A program made the translations under genes and the position numbers. From positions 112,001 to 176,000 of the forward strand of contig CALYLW010000996.1 in assembly GCA_944989445.1 (NCBI GenBank): DNA of 64,000 nucleotides, in the 5' to 3' direction. The notes under the pieces are model-generated. The model did no database searches, was not told the origin of the DNA, and worked only from the letters and a program-made list of their open reading frames with translations. Shown here in pieces: positions 33,003 to 46,092 of the stretch; position 1 is the stretch's first letter; each line of letters starts with the position of its first letter. The DNA comes from Ampullaceana balthica. Its lineage: Eukaryota; Mollusca; Gastropoda; Lymnaeidae.

Positions 33003-36000
33003 GCAGTCAGTTCAAATCTAACATTACTTTCATAGAATAGCAGATGCAGTCAGTTCCAATCTAACATTACTTTCATAGAATAGCAGATGCAGTCAGTTCC
33101 AATCTAACTTTACTTTCATAGAATAGCAGATGCAGTCAGTTCCAATCTAACATTACTTTCATAGAATAGCAGATGCAGTCAGTTCCAATCTAACATTACT
33201 TTCATAGAATAGCAGATGCAGTCAGTTCCAATCTAACATTACTTTCATAGAATAGCAGATGCAGTCAGTTCCAATCTAACATTACTTTCATAGAATAGCA
33301 GATGCAGTCAGTTCCAATCTAACATTACTTTCATAGAATAGCAGATGCAGTCAGTTCCAATCTAACATTACTTTCATAGAATAGCAGATGCAGTCAGTTC
33401 CAATCTAACATTACTTTCATAGAATAGCAGATGCAGTCAGTTCCAATCTAACATTACTTTCATAGAATAGCAGATGCAGTCAGTTCCAATCTAACATTAC
33501 TTTCATAGAATAGCAGATGCAGTCAGTTCCAATCTAACATTACTTTCATAGAATAGCAGATGCAGTCAGTTCCAATCTAACATTACTTTCATAGAATAGC
33601 AGATGCAGTCAGTTCCAATCTAACATTACTTTCATAGAATAGCAGATGCAGTCAGTTCCAATCTAACATTACTTTCATAGAATAGCAGATGCAGTCAGTT
33701 CCAATCTAACATTACTTTCATAGAATAGCAGATGCAGTCAGTTCCAATCTAACATTACTTTCATAGAATAGCAGATGCAGTCAGTTCCAATCTAACATTA
33801 CTTTCATAGAATAGCAGATGCAGTCAGTTCCAATCTAACATTACTTTCATAGAATAGCAGATGCAGTCAGTTCCAATCTAACATTACTTTCATAGAATAG
33901 CAGATGCAGTCAGTTCCAATCTAACATTACTTTCATAGAATAGCAGATGCAGTCAGTTCCAATCTAACATTACTTTCATAGAATAGCAGATGCAGTCAGT
34001 TCCAATCTAACATTACTTTCATAGAATAGCAGATGCAGTCAGTTCCAATCTAACATTACTTTCATAGAATAGCAGATGCAGTCAGTTCCAATCTAACATT
34101 ACTTTCATAGAATAGCAGATGCAGTCAGTTCCAATCTAACATTACTTTCATAGAATAGCAGATGCAGTCAGTTCCAATCTAACATTACTTTCATAGAATA
34201 GCAGATGCAGTCAGTTCCAATCTAACATTACTTTCATAGAATAGCAGATGCAGTCAGTTCCAATCTAACATTACTTTCATAGAATAGCAGATGCAGTCAG
34301 TTCCAATCTAACATTACTTTCATAGAATAGCAGATGCAGTCAGTTCCAATCTAACATTACTTTCATAGAATAGCAGATGCAGTCAGTTCCAATCTAACAT
34401 TACTTTCATAGAATAGCAGATGCAGTCAGTTCCAATCTAACATTACTTTCATAGAATAGCAGATGCAGTCAGTTCCAATCTAACATTACTTTCATAGAAT
34501 AGCAGATGCAGTCAGTTCCAATCTAACATTACTTTCATAGAATAGCAGATGCAGTCAGTTCCAATCTAACATTACTTTCATAGAATAGCAGATGCAGTCA
34601 GTTCCAATCTAACATTACTTTCATAGAATAGCAGATGCAGTCAGTTCCAATCTAACATTACTTTCATAGAATAGCAGATGCAGTCAGTTCCAATCTAACA
34701 TTACTTTCATAGAATAGCAGATGCAGTCAGTTCCAATCTAACATTACTTTCATAGAATAGCAGATGCAGTCAGTTCCAATCTAACATTACTTTCATAGAA
34801 TAGCAGATGCAGTCAGTTCCAATCTAACATTACTTTCATAGAATAGCAGATGCAGTCAGTTCCAATCTAACATTACTTTCATAGAATAGCAGATGCAGTC
34901 AGTTCCAATCTAACATTACTTTCATAGAATAGCAGATGCAGTCAGTTCCAATCTAACATTACTTTCATAGAATAGCAGATGCAGTCAGTTCCAATCTAAC
35001 ATTACTTTCATAGAATAGCAGATGCAGTCAGTTCCAATCTAACATTACTTTCATAGAATAGCAGATGCAGTCAGTTCCAATCTAACATTACTTTCATAGA
35101 ATAGCAGATGCAGTCAGTTCCAATCTAACATTACTTTCATAGAATAGCAGATGCAGTCAGTTCCAATCTAACATTACTTTCATAGAATAGCAGACGCAGT
35201 CAGTTCCAATCTAACATTACTTTCATAGAATAGCAGATGCAGTCAGTTCCAATCTAACATTACTTTCATAGAATAGCAGATGCAGTCAGTTCCAATCTAA
35301 CATTACTTTCATAGAATAGCAGATGCAGTCAGTTCCAATCTAACATTACTTTCATAGAATAGCAGATGCAGTCAGTTCCAATCTAACATTACTTTCATAG
35401 AATAGCAGACACAGTCAGTTCCAATCTAACATTACTTTCATAGAATAGCAGACACAGTCAGTTCCAATCTAACATTACTTTCATAGAATAGCAGATGCAG
35501 TCAGTTCCAATCTAACATTACTTTCATAGAATAGCAGATGCAGTCAGTTCCAATCTAACATTACTTTCATAGAATAGCAGATGCAGTCAGTTCCAATCTA
35601 ACATTACTTTCATAGAATAGCAGACACAGTCAGTTCCAATCTAACATTACTTTCATAGAATAGCAGATGCAGTCAGTTCCAATCTAACATTACTTTCATA
35701 GAATAGCAGACACAGTCAGTTCCAATCTAACATTACTTTCATAGAATAGCAGATGCAGTCAGTTCCAATCTAACATTAATTTCATAGAATAGCAGATGCA
35801 GTCAGTTCCAATCTAACATTACTTTCATAGAATAGCAGATTAGCAGATGCAGTCAGTTCCAATCTAACATTACTTTCATAGAATAGCAGATGCAGTCAGT
35901 TCCAATCTAACATTACTTTCATAGAATAGCAGATGCAGTCAGTTCCAATCTAACATTACTTTCATAGAATAGCAGATGCAGTCAGTTCCAATCTAACATT

Positions 36001-36620
36001 ACTTTCATAGAATAGCAGATGCAGTCAGTTCCAATCTAACATTACTTTCATAGAATAGCAGATGCAGTCAGTTCCAATCTAACATTACTTTCATAGAATA
36101 ACAGATGCAGTCAGTTCCAATCTAACATTACTTTCATAGAATAGCAGATGCAGTCAGTTCCAATCTAACATTACTTTCAGAGAATAGCAGATGCAGTCAG
36201 TTCCAATCTAACATTACTTTCATAGAATAGCAGATGCAGTCAGTTCCAATCTAACATTACTTTCATAGAATAGCAGATGCAGTCAGTTCCAATCTAACAT
36301 TACTTTCATAGAATAGCAGACACAGTCAGTTCCAATCTAACATTACTTTCATAGAATAGCAGACACAGTCAGTTCCAATCTAACATTACTTTCATAGAAT
36401 AGCAGATGCAGTCAGTTCCAATCTAACATTACTTTCATAGAATAGCAGATGCAGTCAGTTCCAATCTAACATTACTTTCATAGAATAGCAGATGCAGTCA
36501 GTTCCAATCTAACATTACTTTCATAGAATAGCAGATGCAGTCAGTTCCAATCTAACATTACTTTCATAGAATAGCAGATGCAGTCAGTTCCAATCTAACA
36601 TTACTTTCATAGAATAGCAG
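33003..36620. repeat. 43-bp minisatellite, about 84 units
   Basis: Units contain GATGCAGTCAGTTCC, AATCTAACATTAC and TTTCATAGAATAGCA. The first two thirds are almost perfect. From about 35190 onward, units with GACGCA or GACACA for GATGCA appear, plus a short slip duplication near 35838 and single changes near 35778, 36102 and 36180. There is no frame of note and no sign of transcription. Confidence 0.98.
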
Positions 36621-37268
36621 TAAATTTGAGTTTTCTCATACTCACCTATTTTTGTAGTAATAGCTCTGTATTTTTACGATCTAAACGTGAGAAGTAGATA
36701 ATGAAAACCAGGCGTATGCAACTATTATTTAGATTATGTTTATGTGCCGATATTTTCTCACCCCAGTCCCACAGACGTTATAAGCGAGCTTAGCTTTTTG
36801 ACCCACTTTACGTAACACTCCTCTAGTGGCTTAAATTTTGTCCATAAAAATATTCAGAAAACTTCCCACCTGCACAGGTACTGTCTATCAGTTATCTTAA
36901 GAAAATAGATGCAACATTGGTGTGTGGGTGGAGGGGAGGGGGGCAGATGGGGGCGAAACTGTTTATTTTATTTTCTCTGTTTTCCCCACCCCAATAGCTA
37001 TAACAGCACACGTAACCAGGTGCTGAAACATGACTCAAAAAAGCCCCCCCCCCACCCCACAGATGCTCACGTGTGAATGCATTTTCACGTCTGCCATTTC
37101 TACGTCTGTCATGTCGTTACAGAAAGAAGTTGTTGTCGTAAAATGATGCAGTTGTTGGCAATTATTACGTGTGAATGAATGTGGGGTGAGGTGGTGCACC
37201 GCAGGAAACAGATCATTCCATGCAGGCACACCATCAAAGAGAACGCAAAGGAAACTTTCATTGCAATA
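36621..37268. other. AT-rich stretch without a supported gene
   Basis: Contains G- and C-runs near 36930 and 37046. The open frames at its right end lead into the next array. Confidence 0.5.
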
Positions 37269-37528
37269 AGAGATGACAAGACTTTGATGATAGATGACAA
37301 GACTTTGATGATAGATGACAAGACTTTGATGATAGATGACAAGACTTTGATGATAGATGACAAGACGTTGATGATATATGACAATACTTTGATGATAGAT
37401 GACAAGACATTGATGATAGATGACAAGACGTTGATGATAGATGACAAGACGTTGATAATAGATGACAAGACGTTGATGATAGATGACATGACGTTGATGA
37501 TAGATGACAAGACGTTGATGATAGAGGA
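37269..37528. repeat. 21-bp minisatellite, twelve units
   Basis: Units of GATGACAAGAC(T/G)TTGATGATA. CTTTG units lie on the left and CGTTG units on the right. The length is a multiple of three and the unit lacks stops in several frames, so frames of 101-172 codons stay open on both strands; none has non-repeat content that looks like protein. Confidence 0.97.
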
Positions 37529-37648
37529 CGACGTGTACAGGGAGATGTTTCATCTTGAGTCAAGTTGATGCTGTTGTTTATGTCTGTCGCTGCGGGACAT
37601 TGAGGTCAACTACACATATTCTTGGAACTGTCGTTTGACCACTCAAAA

Positions 37649-38003
37649 AATCCATGACAAGCCTGGAACTGACCACACAACAATCCATGACAAGCCTGGA
37701 ACTGACCACACAACAATCCATGACAAGCCTGGAACTGACCACACAACAATCCATGACAAGCCTGGAACTGACCACACAACAATCCATGACAAGCCTGGAA
37801 CTGACCACACAACAATCCATGACAAGCCTGGAACTGACCACACAACAATCCATGACAAGCCTGAAACTGACCACACAACAATCAATGACAAGCCATAAAC
37901 TGACCACACAACAATCCACGACAAGCCTTAAACTGACCACACAACAATCAATGACAAGCCTGGAACTGACCACACAACAATCCATGACAAGCCTTAAACT
38001 GAC
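37649..38003. repeat. 33-bp minisatellite, about eleven units
   Basis: Units contain ATCCATGACAAGCCTGG, AACTGACC and ACACAACA. The left units are uniform, the right ones vary (CCTTAAACTG, CCATAAACTG). Open frames on both strands are repeat artefacts. Confidence 0.97.
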
Positions 38004-38819
38004 CCTAGAACCAAAAATTCAGGATTAACGTCTAACAACTAGGTTTTATCGAAAGACCCCAAATTGCCACACATACTTCTTTTTTTCACCCTCCATTTAA
38101 GCTAAGAAATTACTTTCAGTTTCGCCATTTACGATAAAAAGAGGGCCCTTCTATTGGCCTGACTATTGAAGCGACCAGTTTTCTCAAACGCCAGTTTATT
38201 TTACCACGTGTACGTCACGCGCGCTTAGCTCTCCACCCTTTTTGTGTGCACACAACACAATACACCTTTAGTATTTTGTCGCCATTAATCAGGATAGAGT
38301 TGAAATCTCGGAAACGCCAGATAACACTATCCGTGGGGGCCTACTACAGTTATGACATCCGATGCACTGGTATGTGCCTGAGAACAGCTCAGATGACAGA
38401 AGAACCGACTCCGCAACAACGCCAGATGACAGGGTCAAGCGACTCCCCCATTGTGACTCTGACGCCCGGAGTGGCGTGGCTCGCAGAAAATCCGTCTTAA
38501 AATGGCGATGGTCTTAAAGCGCTGAGCCGATAGTGGGTGGAATCGATTGTTGTCGTGTAACAAGAAACACACGATACCAAGCATCCCGCCTGTGGGCCCC
38601 GGGTATCGTAAGAGCTCAAGTGTGATCTCAATGTACTCGATATTTATCAGAGCTATTCAAACTGGCATGTTTTATAATGTGCCAACGATTAGCTGTGATA
38701 CCTAACGGAATTTGTTAAAGGGACACATAAGCGTGCGGAATTTATAGAATTTTTTTAAAAATTCATTTTTAGTTTGATTTTTTTTCATTGAATGTGCGGT
38801 AAATCGTGTTTATTCTGTA
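38004..38819. other. Stretch without a supported gene
   Basis: Two overlapping short frames (38246-38500, 84 codons; 38362-38517, 51 codons with several Lys/Arg pairs) lie in the CpG-richer part. Neither resembles a family I recognise. Confidence 0.4.
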
Positions 38820-40953
38820 TGAGAGATATCCAGGGACAAGGCGGTCTCAGAAAACAACATAAGATCGTCTTTGAGAGATATCCAGGGGCAAGGTGGTCTG
38901 AGAAAACTACATAAGATCGTCTTTGAGATATATCCAGGGGCAAGGCGGTCTCGGAAAACAACATAAGATCGTCTTTGTGAGATATCCAGGGACAAGACGG
39001 TCTCAGAAAACAACATATGATCTTCTTTTAGAGACATCCAGGGACAAGGCGGTCTCAGAAAACAACATAAGATCGTCTTTGAGAGATATCCAGGGGCAAG
39101 GTGGTCTGAGAAAACAACATAAGATCGTCTTTGAGATATATCCAGGGGCAAGGCGGTCTCTGAAAACAACATAAGATCGTCTTTGAGAGATATCCAGGGA
39201 CAAGACGGTCTCAGAAAACAACATAAGATCGTCTTTGAGAGATATCCAGGGACAAGGCGGTCTCTGAAAACAACATAAGATCGTCTTTGAGAGATATCCA
39301 GGGACAAGGCGGTCTCAGAAAACAACATAAGATCGTCTTTGAGAGATATCCAGGGACAAGACGGTCTCAGAAAACAACATAAGATCGTCTTTGAGAGATA
39401 TCCAGGGACAAGGCGGTCTCTGAAAACAACATAAGATCGTCTTTGAGAGATATCCAGGGACAAGGGTGTCTCAAAAAACAACATCAGATCGTCTTTGAGA
39501 GATATCCAGGGACAAGGGTGTCTCAAAAAACAACATCAGATCGTCTTTGAGAGATATCCAGGGACAAGGGTGTCTCAAAAAACAACATCAGATCGTCTTT
39601 GAGAGATATCCAGGTACAAGGGTGTCTCAAAAAACAACATCAGATCGTCTTTGAGAGATATCCAGGGACAAGGCGGTCTCGGAAAACTACATAAGATCGT
39701 CTTTGTGAGATATCCAGTGACAAGGCGGTCTCTGAAAACAACATAAGATCGTCTTTGAGAGATATCCAGGGACAAGGTGGTCTCAGAAAACAACATAAGA
39801 TCGTCTTTGAGAGATATCCAGGGACAAGGTGGTCTCAGAAAACAACATAAGATCGTCTTTGAGAGATATCCAGTGACAAGGCGGTCTCAGAAAACAACAT
39901 AAGATCGTCTTTGAGAGATATCCAGGGACAAGGTGGTCTCAGAAAACAACATAAGATCGTCTTTGAGAGATATCCAGTGACAAGGCGGTCTCAGAAAACA
40001 ACATAAGATCGTCTTTGAGAGATATCCAGTGACAAGGCGGTCTCAGAAAACAACATAAGATCGTCTTTGTGAGATATCCAGTGACAAGACGGTCTCAGAA
40101 AACAACATAAGATCGTCTTTGAGAGATATCCAGGGACAAGGTGGTCTCAGAAAACAACATAAGATCGTCTTTGAGAGATATCCAGTGACAAGGCGGTCTC
40201 AGAAAACAACATAAGATCGTCTTTGAGAGATATCCAGGGACAAGGTGGTCTCAGAAAACAACATAAGATCGTCTTTGAGAGATATCCAGTGACAAGGTGG
40301 TCTCAGAAAACAACATAAGATCGTCTTTGAGAGATATCCAGTGACAAGGCGGTCTCTGAAAACAACATAAGATCGTCTTTGAGAGATATCCAGGGACAAG
40401 GTGGTCTCAGAAAACAACATAAGATCGTCTTTGAGAGATATCCAGTGACAAGGCGGTCTCAGAAAACAACATAAGATCGTCTTTGAGAGATATCCAGGGA
40501 CAAGGTGGTCTCAGAAAACAACATAAGATCGTCTTTGAGAGATATCCAGTGACAAGGCGGTCTCAGAAAACAACATAAGATCGTCTTTGAGAGATATCCA
40601 GTGACAAGGCGGTCTCTGAAAACAACATAAGATCGTCTTTGAGAGATATCCAGGGACAAGGTGGTCTCAGAAAACAACATAAGATCGTCTTTGAGAGATA
40701 TCCAGTGACAAGGCGGTCTCAGAAAACAACATAAGATCGTCTTTGAGAGATATCCAGGGACAAGGCGGTCTCAGAAAACAACATAAGATCGTCTTTGAGA
40801 GATATCCAGGGACAAGACGGTCTCAGAAAACAACATAAGATCGTCTTTGAGAGATATCCAGGGACAAGGCGGTCTCAGAAAACAACATAAGATCGTCTTT
40901 GAGAGATATCCAGGGACAAGACGGTCTCGCAAAACAACATAAGATCGTCTTTT
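38820..40953. repeat. 52-bp minisatellite, about 41 units
   Basis: Units contain GAGAGATATCCAG(G/T)GACAAG, G(C/T)GGTCTCAGAAAACAAC and ATAAGATCGTCTTT. Variants (GGGGCAAGG, AAGACGG, AAGGGTG) define clusters; four AAGGGTGTCTCAAAAAA units lie together at about 39460-39640. Around 40200-40680 a five-unit block of 260 bp is repeated. The minus-strand frame of 238 codons at 38810-39526 is the repeat read three units at a time. Confidence 0.98.
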
Positions 40954-41302
40954 TGAATTTTATTGTGTTGAGTTGTAGTTCAGTTTATTGATAATGATTC
41001 TAATCGATTTTTTTTATCTACTTCTCAGTTTTAAGGGAATGTCTCAAACTGTCGTAAAGGAGGTTACTGATTTATGTAACAGTATTATGTAACAAATATT
41101 TGTTCGACCAATTTTTAAATCTCGACATAACCCTATCAATTTTCCACCATGCGACCATTTGTTTTCACTTAATTGTTCACTAATTTTATTCATCGTGTAG
41201 CATTCAACGTAACCAAATATTCCATTCATCATGTAACAGATGTATATAAGATATAATATGTGGGATGAAATCAACTTAAGCTACCTCAACTCAGGACGTG
41301 AA
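40954..41302. other. AT-rich stretch without a supported gene
   Basis: Nothing recognisable. Confidence 0.5.
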
Positions 41303-41538
41303 CAGATGTGAATGAAAGAGGTAGATGTGAATGAAAGAGTTAGATGTGAATGAAAGAGGTAGATGTGAATGAATGAGGTAGATGTGAATGAAAGAGGTAG
41401 ATGTGAATGAAAGAGGTAGATGTGAATGAAAGAGGTAGATGTGAATGAAAGAAGTAGATGTGAATGAAAGAGGTAGATGTGAATGAAAGAAGTAGATGTG
41501 AATGAAAGAGTTAGATGTGAATGAAAGAGGTAGATTTG
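41303..41538. repeat. 19-bp minisatellite, about twelve units
   Basis: Units of AGATGTGAATGAAAGAGGT with GAGTT, GAAGT and GATGA... variants. Confidence 0.97.
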
Positions 41539-43246
41539 AATCGCTTAACTTCGGTTGATCTGGGGGTTGCCGTGGAGAGGAGGTGAAGAGGTAAGTGGTA
41601 GGGACGGGCAGGTTCAAATCTTCATTTGAACGTTTTTATGTCTTTAAAACTCAAGTACGATCCTCTCATATCTTATAAATATTCACAGAGACATAGATTT
41701 ATATATATCAAGGAACTAAGAGAGGAATAAAGTTATAAGATTTTTTTGCCTGCCTTTGAGCAGTAGCGTCGCTGGTAAGAAATGAAACGAAAATGAAGCA
41801 GAAGGAAGCTGGGTTCGAGGTTTTGAAAGAAGCAGACATTATCAGACAGATGACGTTATCTGACGGAAGCAACAACTTTGACGATACACCTCGCGCTGAA
41901 TGTCACTGTATAAGCCACATGTGTGAGCATCTAGTAGACTAGAGTGATCGGTGGGTAAAGACTAACCAAGTTTTTCATTTGATGTTCGTGATGTTAGTGA
42001 TTGGCTGGGACTTCTTTGAAATACAAGTGCGGATATGTGGCTTAGGTTTTATATTATCTATTTCAACGCCACCGATGGGTACTCGTCATTTTTTTCCTCC
42101 AGTTTCTTTTTTTTTAATATTAAAGAAAAAAAATTAAGGCGTGGGATGTTATCACAAACTAGTTGCAATAAGAGGCTTGTGCTTTTTTTTCAACATGTTA
42201 GTCCACGACAAAATCATGCCTTGATTTAACTAATATGCAAACCGGATGTTCCAACATCATATTGTGGAAACGTTGAGTATTGAAAGTCATCTAACAGGTG
42301 CACCCATGCAGGTATGTTATCAAACATGAATAGGTAATGGATCTTGTGAGGTCATCATGGGCCAGAGTCTCTACGTGGACCACCCTTCCCAACTTACAGC
42401 TTACAGCTTACAGCTGTCCAACGTTCGCATACATCACCATAACACAAAAGAGTTGTCAGGAATTCTCGTCAATGGCTGCATGCAACCATTTACAGAAAAT
42501 CTTTTTCTGATGCAGTTCCTTTCAATCTCTCGTAATGAAATATTCACGTCACCGCACATCGGCCTCTCGTGATGAGTACCAACAATACAAAATTTAAAAG
42601 TTGTTTTTTCTTTTTAAAAGCTACCTTCAATTTAATCCCAGTGACCCCCTTCCCCTCTGCAACTCAATCTCCAACATCTTCCACCCCCCCCCAACCTATA
42701 ATACTCTTTCCTCTCGCGGACCTCATGGGTGGATGGTCTTCCATATCCCAAATAAAAAGTTGAAGTTTGTAAAAACAAATTTCCCATTTCGCCCCACTGT
42801 CAGCATTGAGCGAGCAGGCAACGTTTATTTACCTTCAACTGACAATAACTTACCTGGCCTCGGCTTCACACCTGGCCCAGGCCGAGGCCGAGGCCGAGAT
42901 AAAGGGCGGGAAGCGCTGATGGCTCAAGCGTCAAGTTTGAAAGTTCTTCCTGCAAATGTTTCCTTTTTATCATTATTGTGAAACACAACACGAGCAACAC
43001 TTACCGAGGTACACGCGGCGCTGTGATAAGGCAGCGATAAATTCAGAGATGAACAGAAAGAAATACTTTGATGTGGAATAAAGCAGACACTTTTTAAAAT
43101 GTGTTTTCTGTGACGTAGTCGGATGCCATGGAAATCATATCCGTGTTCTATAGTTCCTGCACCTCAAAATAAATTATCCAAAAGTCAAACTTTCTTGTAA
43201 CATGGTACAATAAAGACATCGTGAATAATATTTAATATGCAAGTGC
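41539..43246. other. Unique stretch without a supported gene
   Basis: Open frames of 64-126 codons show no domain. A GC-rich inverted repeat lies at about 42857-42898 (GGCCTCGGC against GCCGAGGCC), and a C-run near 42685. Confidence 0.45.
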
Positions 43247-43325
43247 AAGATTGACATCAATTAAAGATGTATAAAAAAAGATTGACATCAAAGAAAGATG
43301 TATGAACAAGATTGACACCAATGCC
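43247..43325. repeat. About 30-bp repeat, three units
   Basis: Units share AAGATTGACATCAA and AAAGATGTAT. Confidence 0.8.
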
Positions 43326-43608
43326 ACCAAGTTTTTTTAGACGATGATACTGTCATTGGATCAGGTCAAAAAAGCAATGCCTTTAAAAAACGCTCTTGTT
43401 TCCGGAAACATCATTTCCATAAGCCATTCCATAGCAATGTTCGCTTTTTCCCGGCTTAAGAAATCAATACATTTTCTCTTTAACATCTTAAATGATATTT
43501 TAAACTAAATAATTGTAAAGCAAGTAAACAGCAAATCAGTTGTTCATTTTATTTAACTTACAATGATTTCAGAAATCTGTTTTCAACACCCTCAGCTCCA
43601 GAGCTTTA

Positions 43609-43863
43609 TCAATATACATAATTTGCAATGTATGTCACGTCTGTCTGTCTGTCTGTGACGCTACTAATTTTAGAAAGCAGCGCACCAAATTACTGCACCA
43701 AATATGTCTCTATTCGAACGTCGGCATCAAATTGTTCAATATGGAAATAAATGAATAATATAAAAATAAATAAAACAAATGAAAGTTCTGTATTACGTTA
43801 TTTTTTAATCTGATGTGTATTTATTTTGAAATCTTCCTTCTTTTTTGACGGGTGATACACTAG
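43609..43863 (+). mobile_element. Helitron-like non-autonomous element, copy 2
   Basis: A 255-bp copy of the 23960-24251 family. It starts TCAATATACATAATTTGC after an A (43608) and ends ATACACTAG before a T (43864). The 3' hairpin has decayed (CCTTC...GACGG). The interior shares the AATTGTTCAATATG, AAATGAAAGTTCTG and CTGATGTGTATTTATTTTG blocks, but the GCTGCGAT duplicate is replaced by CTGT repeats. No coding capacity. Confidence 0.6.
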
Positions 43864-44857
43864 TATCATATAAGTCAAATTGAGAGGTCAGTTAAGAAAG
43901 GTGTGTCCAAAATTTACACCATCGTAACGACTGCTCCTTCATCGTCTATAACTATACTGTCGTAACAAATTCTCCTTCATCTTTTACAACTATACTATCG
44001 TAACATCTTCTTTTTCAACGAACACTACTTCACCGTCTCTGCTATTTGAGTTGATTCCATGGGAACAAAATATAAAAAAAAGAAGCGACTCACTTTCTGC
44101 GGAATTTAAATTGTTTCTTGTGTGTATTCAGGGGAAGGGAGGGGTATTTGCGAGTGTGGCATTGTACGAGCCCAGGCATGCCACGAAAAGAAGAGAACCG
44201 CTGATTGTTTTCCCGCTATGAATGAGTTTTGTGCTATGTCTGCAGAAACAGCCTTGTCCCGTCAAAGTACTGTTGGTACAAAAACAGTGTTGACTTGAAC
44301 AATCATTACCAGAAAGAATGGATCGGCAAAGGAGATATAAAAACTGAAATTGTGGAGCTGTGAAAGATGTCCAAAAGATGACACAGGAAGGGGTCAAGAA
44401 ACAAAGTCGAAGATTAAGACTTAGACTAAGTTTAACTCGCCAATTAATTCCAAATGCAAAACCAAACAAACCCTTACCAGGACACGATAAAAGAAAAATA
44501 CTTAAGAGTAAACCTTTAGAAAACCTTTCATTAAAGTTGACATGACCCAAACTGGAAAATCGGAAACCGCCATTTTTCGCTGTCCTCGAAGTCCATCGCT
44601 ATCTCTCTCTGCAATGCTTTGGGGGGGGATGGGGGGGAGGGGGAAGGAAGTATTAGATTCACAAGGAGATTTATTTGAACGTCCAACAAAAGAAATTTAA
44701 AAAATGTCATTGAAATAGTATTATGTCTTTCTTCCGTGTGTCCATGTTACATAATCAGGTCAGCTTCGCTTGCACTGCTTTGCATATTTATAATCTCATC
44801 CTCTCTTTACAACCTCATTACTCTCTTTTGATGATTCATACCTGCCGCCCCAACCCA
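43864..44857. other. AT-rich stretch without a supported gene
   Basis: A faint two-copy repeat (CGTAAC, CTCCTTCATC and AACTATACT) lies at about 43923-44000. The minus-strand frame at 44128-44550 (140 codons) has leucine/phenylalanine-rich content but no motif I recognise, and a G-run borders it at 44620. Confidence 0.4.
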
Positions 44858-45120
44858 CCTTTACTCGCATCCACCCCAACTCTCTTTCACCCATTATTCC
44901 TCCACCCATTTATCCGCCGTCTATCTTTCCAACATCCATCCCTCCTCCATCCATCCCTCCTTCATCCATCCCTCCATCCATCTCTCCTCCACCCAGCCCT
45001 CCAACACTACACCCCCCTCCATCAATCCAGTCATCCATATCTCATCCCTCCACCACTCCATATCTCCTCCCTCTTCCATCCACTCCCTCCATTCCTCTCT
45101 CCTCCTCCTCATTCCTCCTG
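44858..45120. repeat. Pyrimidine-rich low-complexity tract
   Basis: Irregular CCATCCCTCC-type repeats with an almost pure C/T plus strand. Open frames here are proline/serine/leucine-rich artefacts. Confidence 0.85.
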
Positions 45121-45349
45121 TGTCGCGTCTCTCTCCCTAACACAAATGCCAGAAACGTATTGAACTATTTTTTTAGAAATCTCCCCACCAAAGGCCAGAC
45201 ACAGGCCCCGGATGTTAATCCATTTATCTTCACGTCTGCCTCCGCCACTGGCATGTCATCACATGAAACATCAGCCCGCGAGTGAGTAGGTGCGAGGTGT
45301 TTGCTCTCTTATTACCGTCGGCAGCCGAGCTCTCGGCGAGTGTTTGTAG

Positions 45350-45810
45350 GTCTGTGGGGGTCCGGTACGGCGTCCGTACATGGTCGGTACGGAACTATCT
45401 GGTACAGTCTAAGTACCTGTTTTCTGTGGCATTTATCTGGCGCAGTTGCTTAACTTGCTATAATCGGGACTTATGCGGTACAGTTTCTGTACGTTTTAAT
45501 TTGTACTTATATGGTACAATTTAATTAACATTTGTAAGTGGTACGCATCTGGTACAGTCTATGTAATTGTTTAAAGCAGTACGCTTCACGTCAATATTTT
45601 GACTTAGATACTGTGCTAGTCTAGTCTAAGAGGTACAAATCCGTTTGTCATTGTTTTTTAATCGTACTAATCAGACAAATGGTTGGTATGGGTACTTGTT
45701 TAGTGCTTCATGTGCAAGGTTTTATTCCGGTACTTATCTTGCACTGTGCTGGCCGGTATTGGTTTCAAGATGCACTTATCTGGTACGGTGTCTGTCTGAC
45801 TGTCTGTAGC
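45350..45810. repeat. Degenerate old repeat, about 37-bp spacing
   Basis: Variants of ACTTATCTGGTACAGT followed by TGTAC/GTAA recur at about 45390, 45430, 45467, 45502, 45540, 45730 and 45772. Spacing is about 35-38 bp in the left part. Unlike the pristine arrays elsewhere the units are heavily mutated, so this looks like an ancient minisatellite. Confidence 0.55.
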
Positions 45811-46092
45811 CTCAGGAAAGTAGTTACTTGCCTTGCCCTTGTGTAGATCTGGTTGCAAACTCCTTTTCTTCTAATATTTGAGATATGTGATCACACAAAC
45901 AATACAAATGTGAAGCAGTTAAGTCCTACATTTCATTATTAAATTTTATGATCCCATTTAATTGTTAGTTTTTAAAAAAACTAATTAGGACACGGCTTCC
46001 ACATTTTCCTGGAATTATCACCGGTTGGCAAAGGTTCTGAAACAAATAAGGGTAAACGTGACAATGTGAGATAAGAAAACAAATAGAGGTAT

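Noticed and set aside
33003..36620. CRISPR-like appearance of regular repeats
   Set aside because: Units are directly adjacent with no unique spacers, and the context is eukaryotic with no cas genes. The same holds for the other arrays.
37035..38028. Many overlapping frames of 87-172 codons on both strands
   Set aside because: They come from the 21-bp and 33-bp arrays, which lack stops in several frames at once; real genes do not stay open in four frames.
38362..38517. 51-codon frame with Lys/Arg pairs, considered as a neuropeptide precursor
   Set aside because: No signal peptide, no repeated peptide and no amidation signals; it overlaps another frame of similar quality.
38810..40680. 238-codon and several 73-76-codon minus frames
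   Set aside because: 52-bp array read over three units; identical frames recur with the array's higher-order period.
44128..44550. 140-codon minus frame
   Set aside because: Leucine/phenylalanine-rich but without a signal peptide, domain or splice context I can support; composition explains it.
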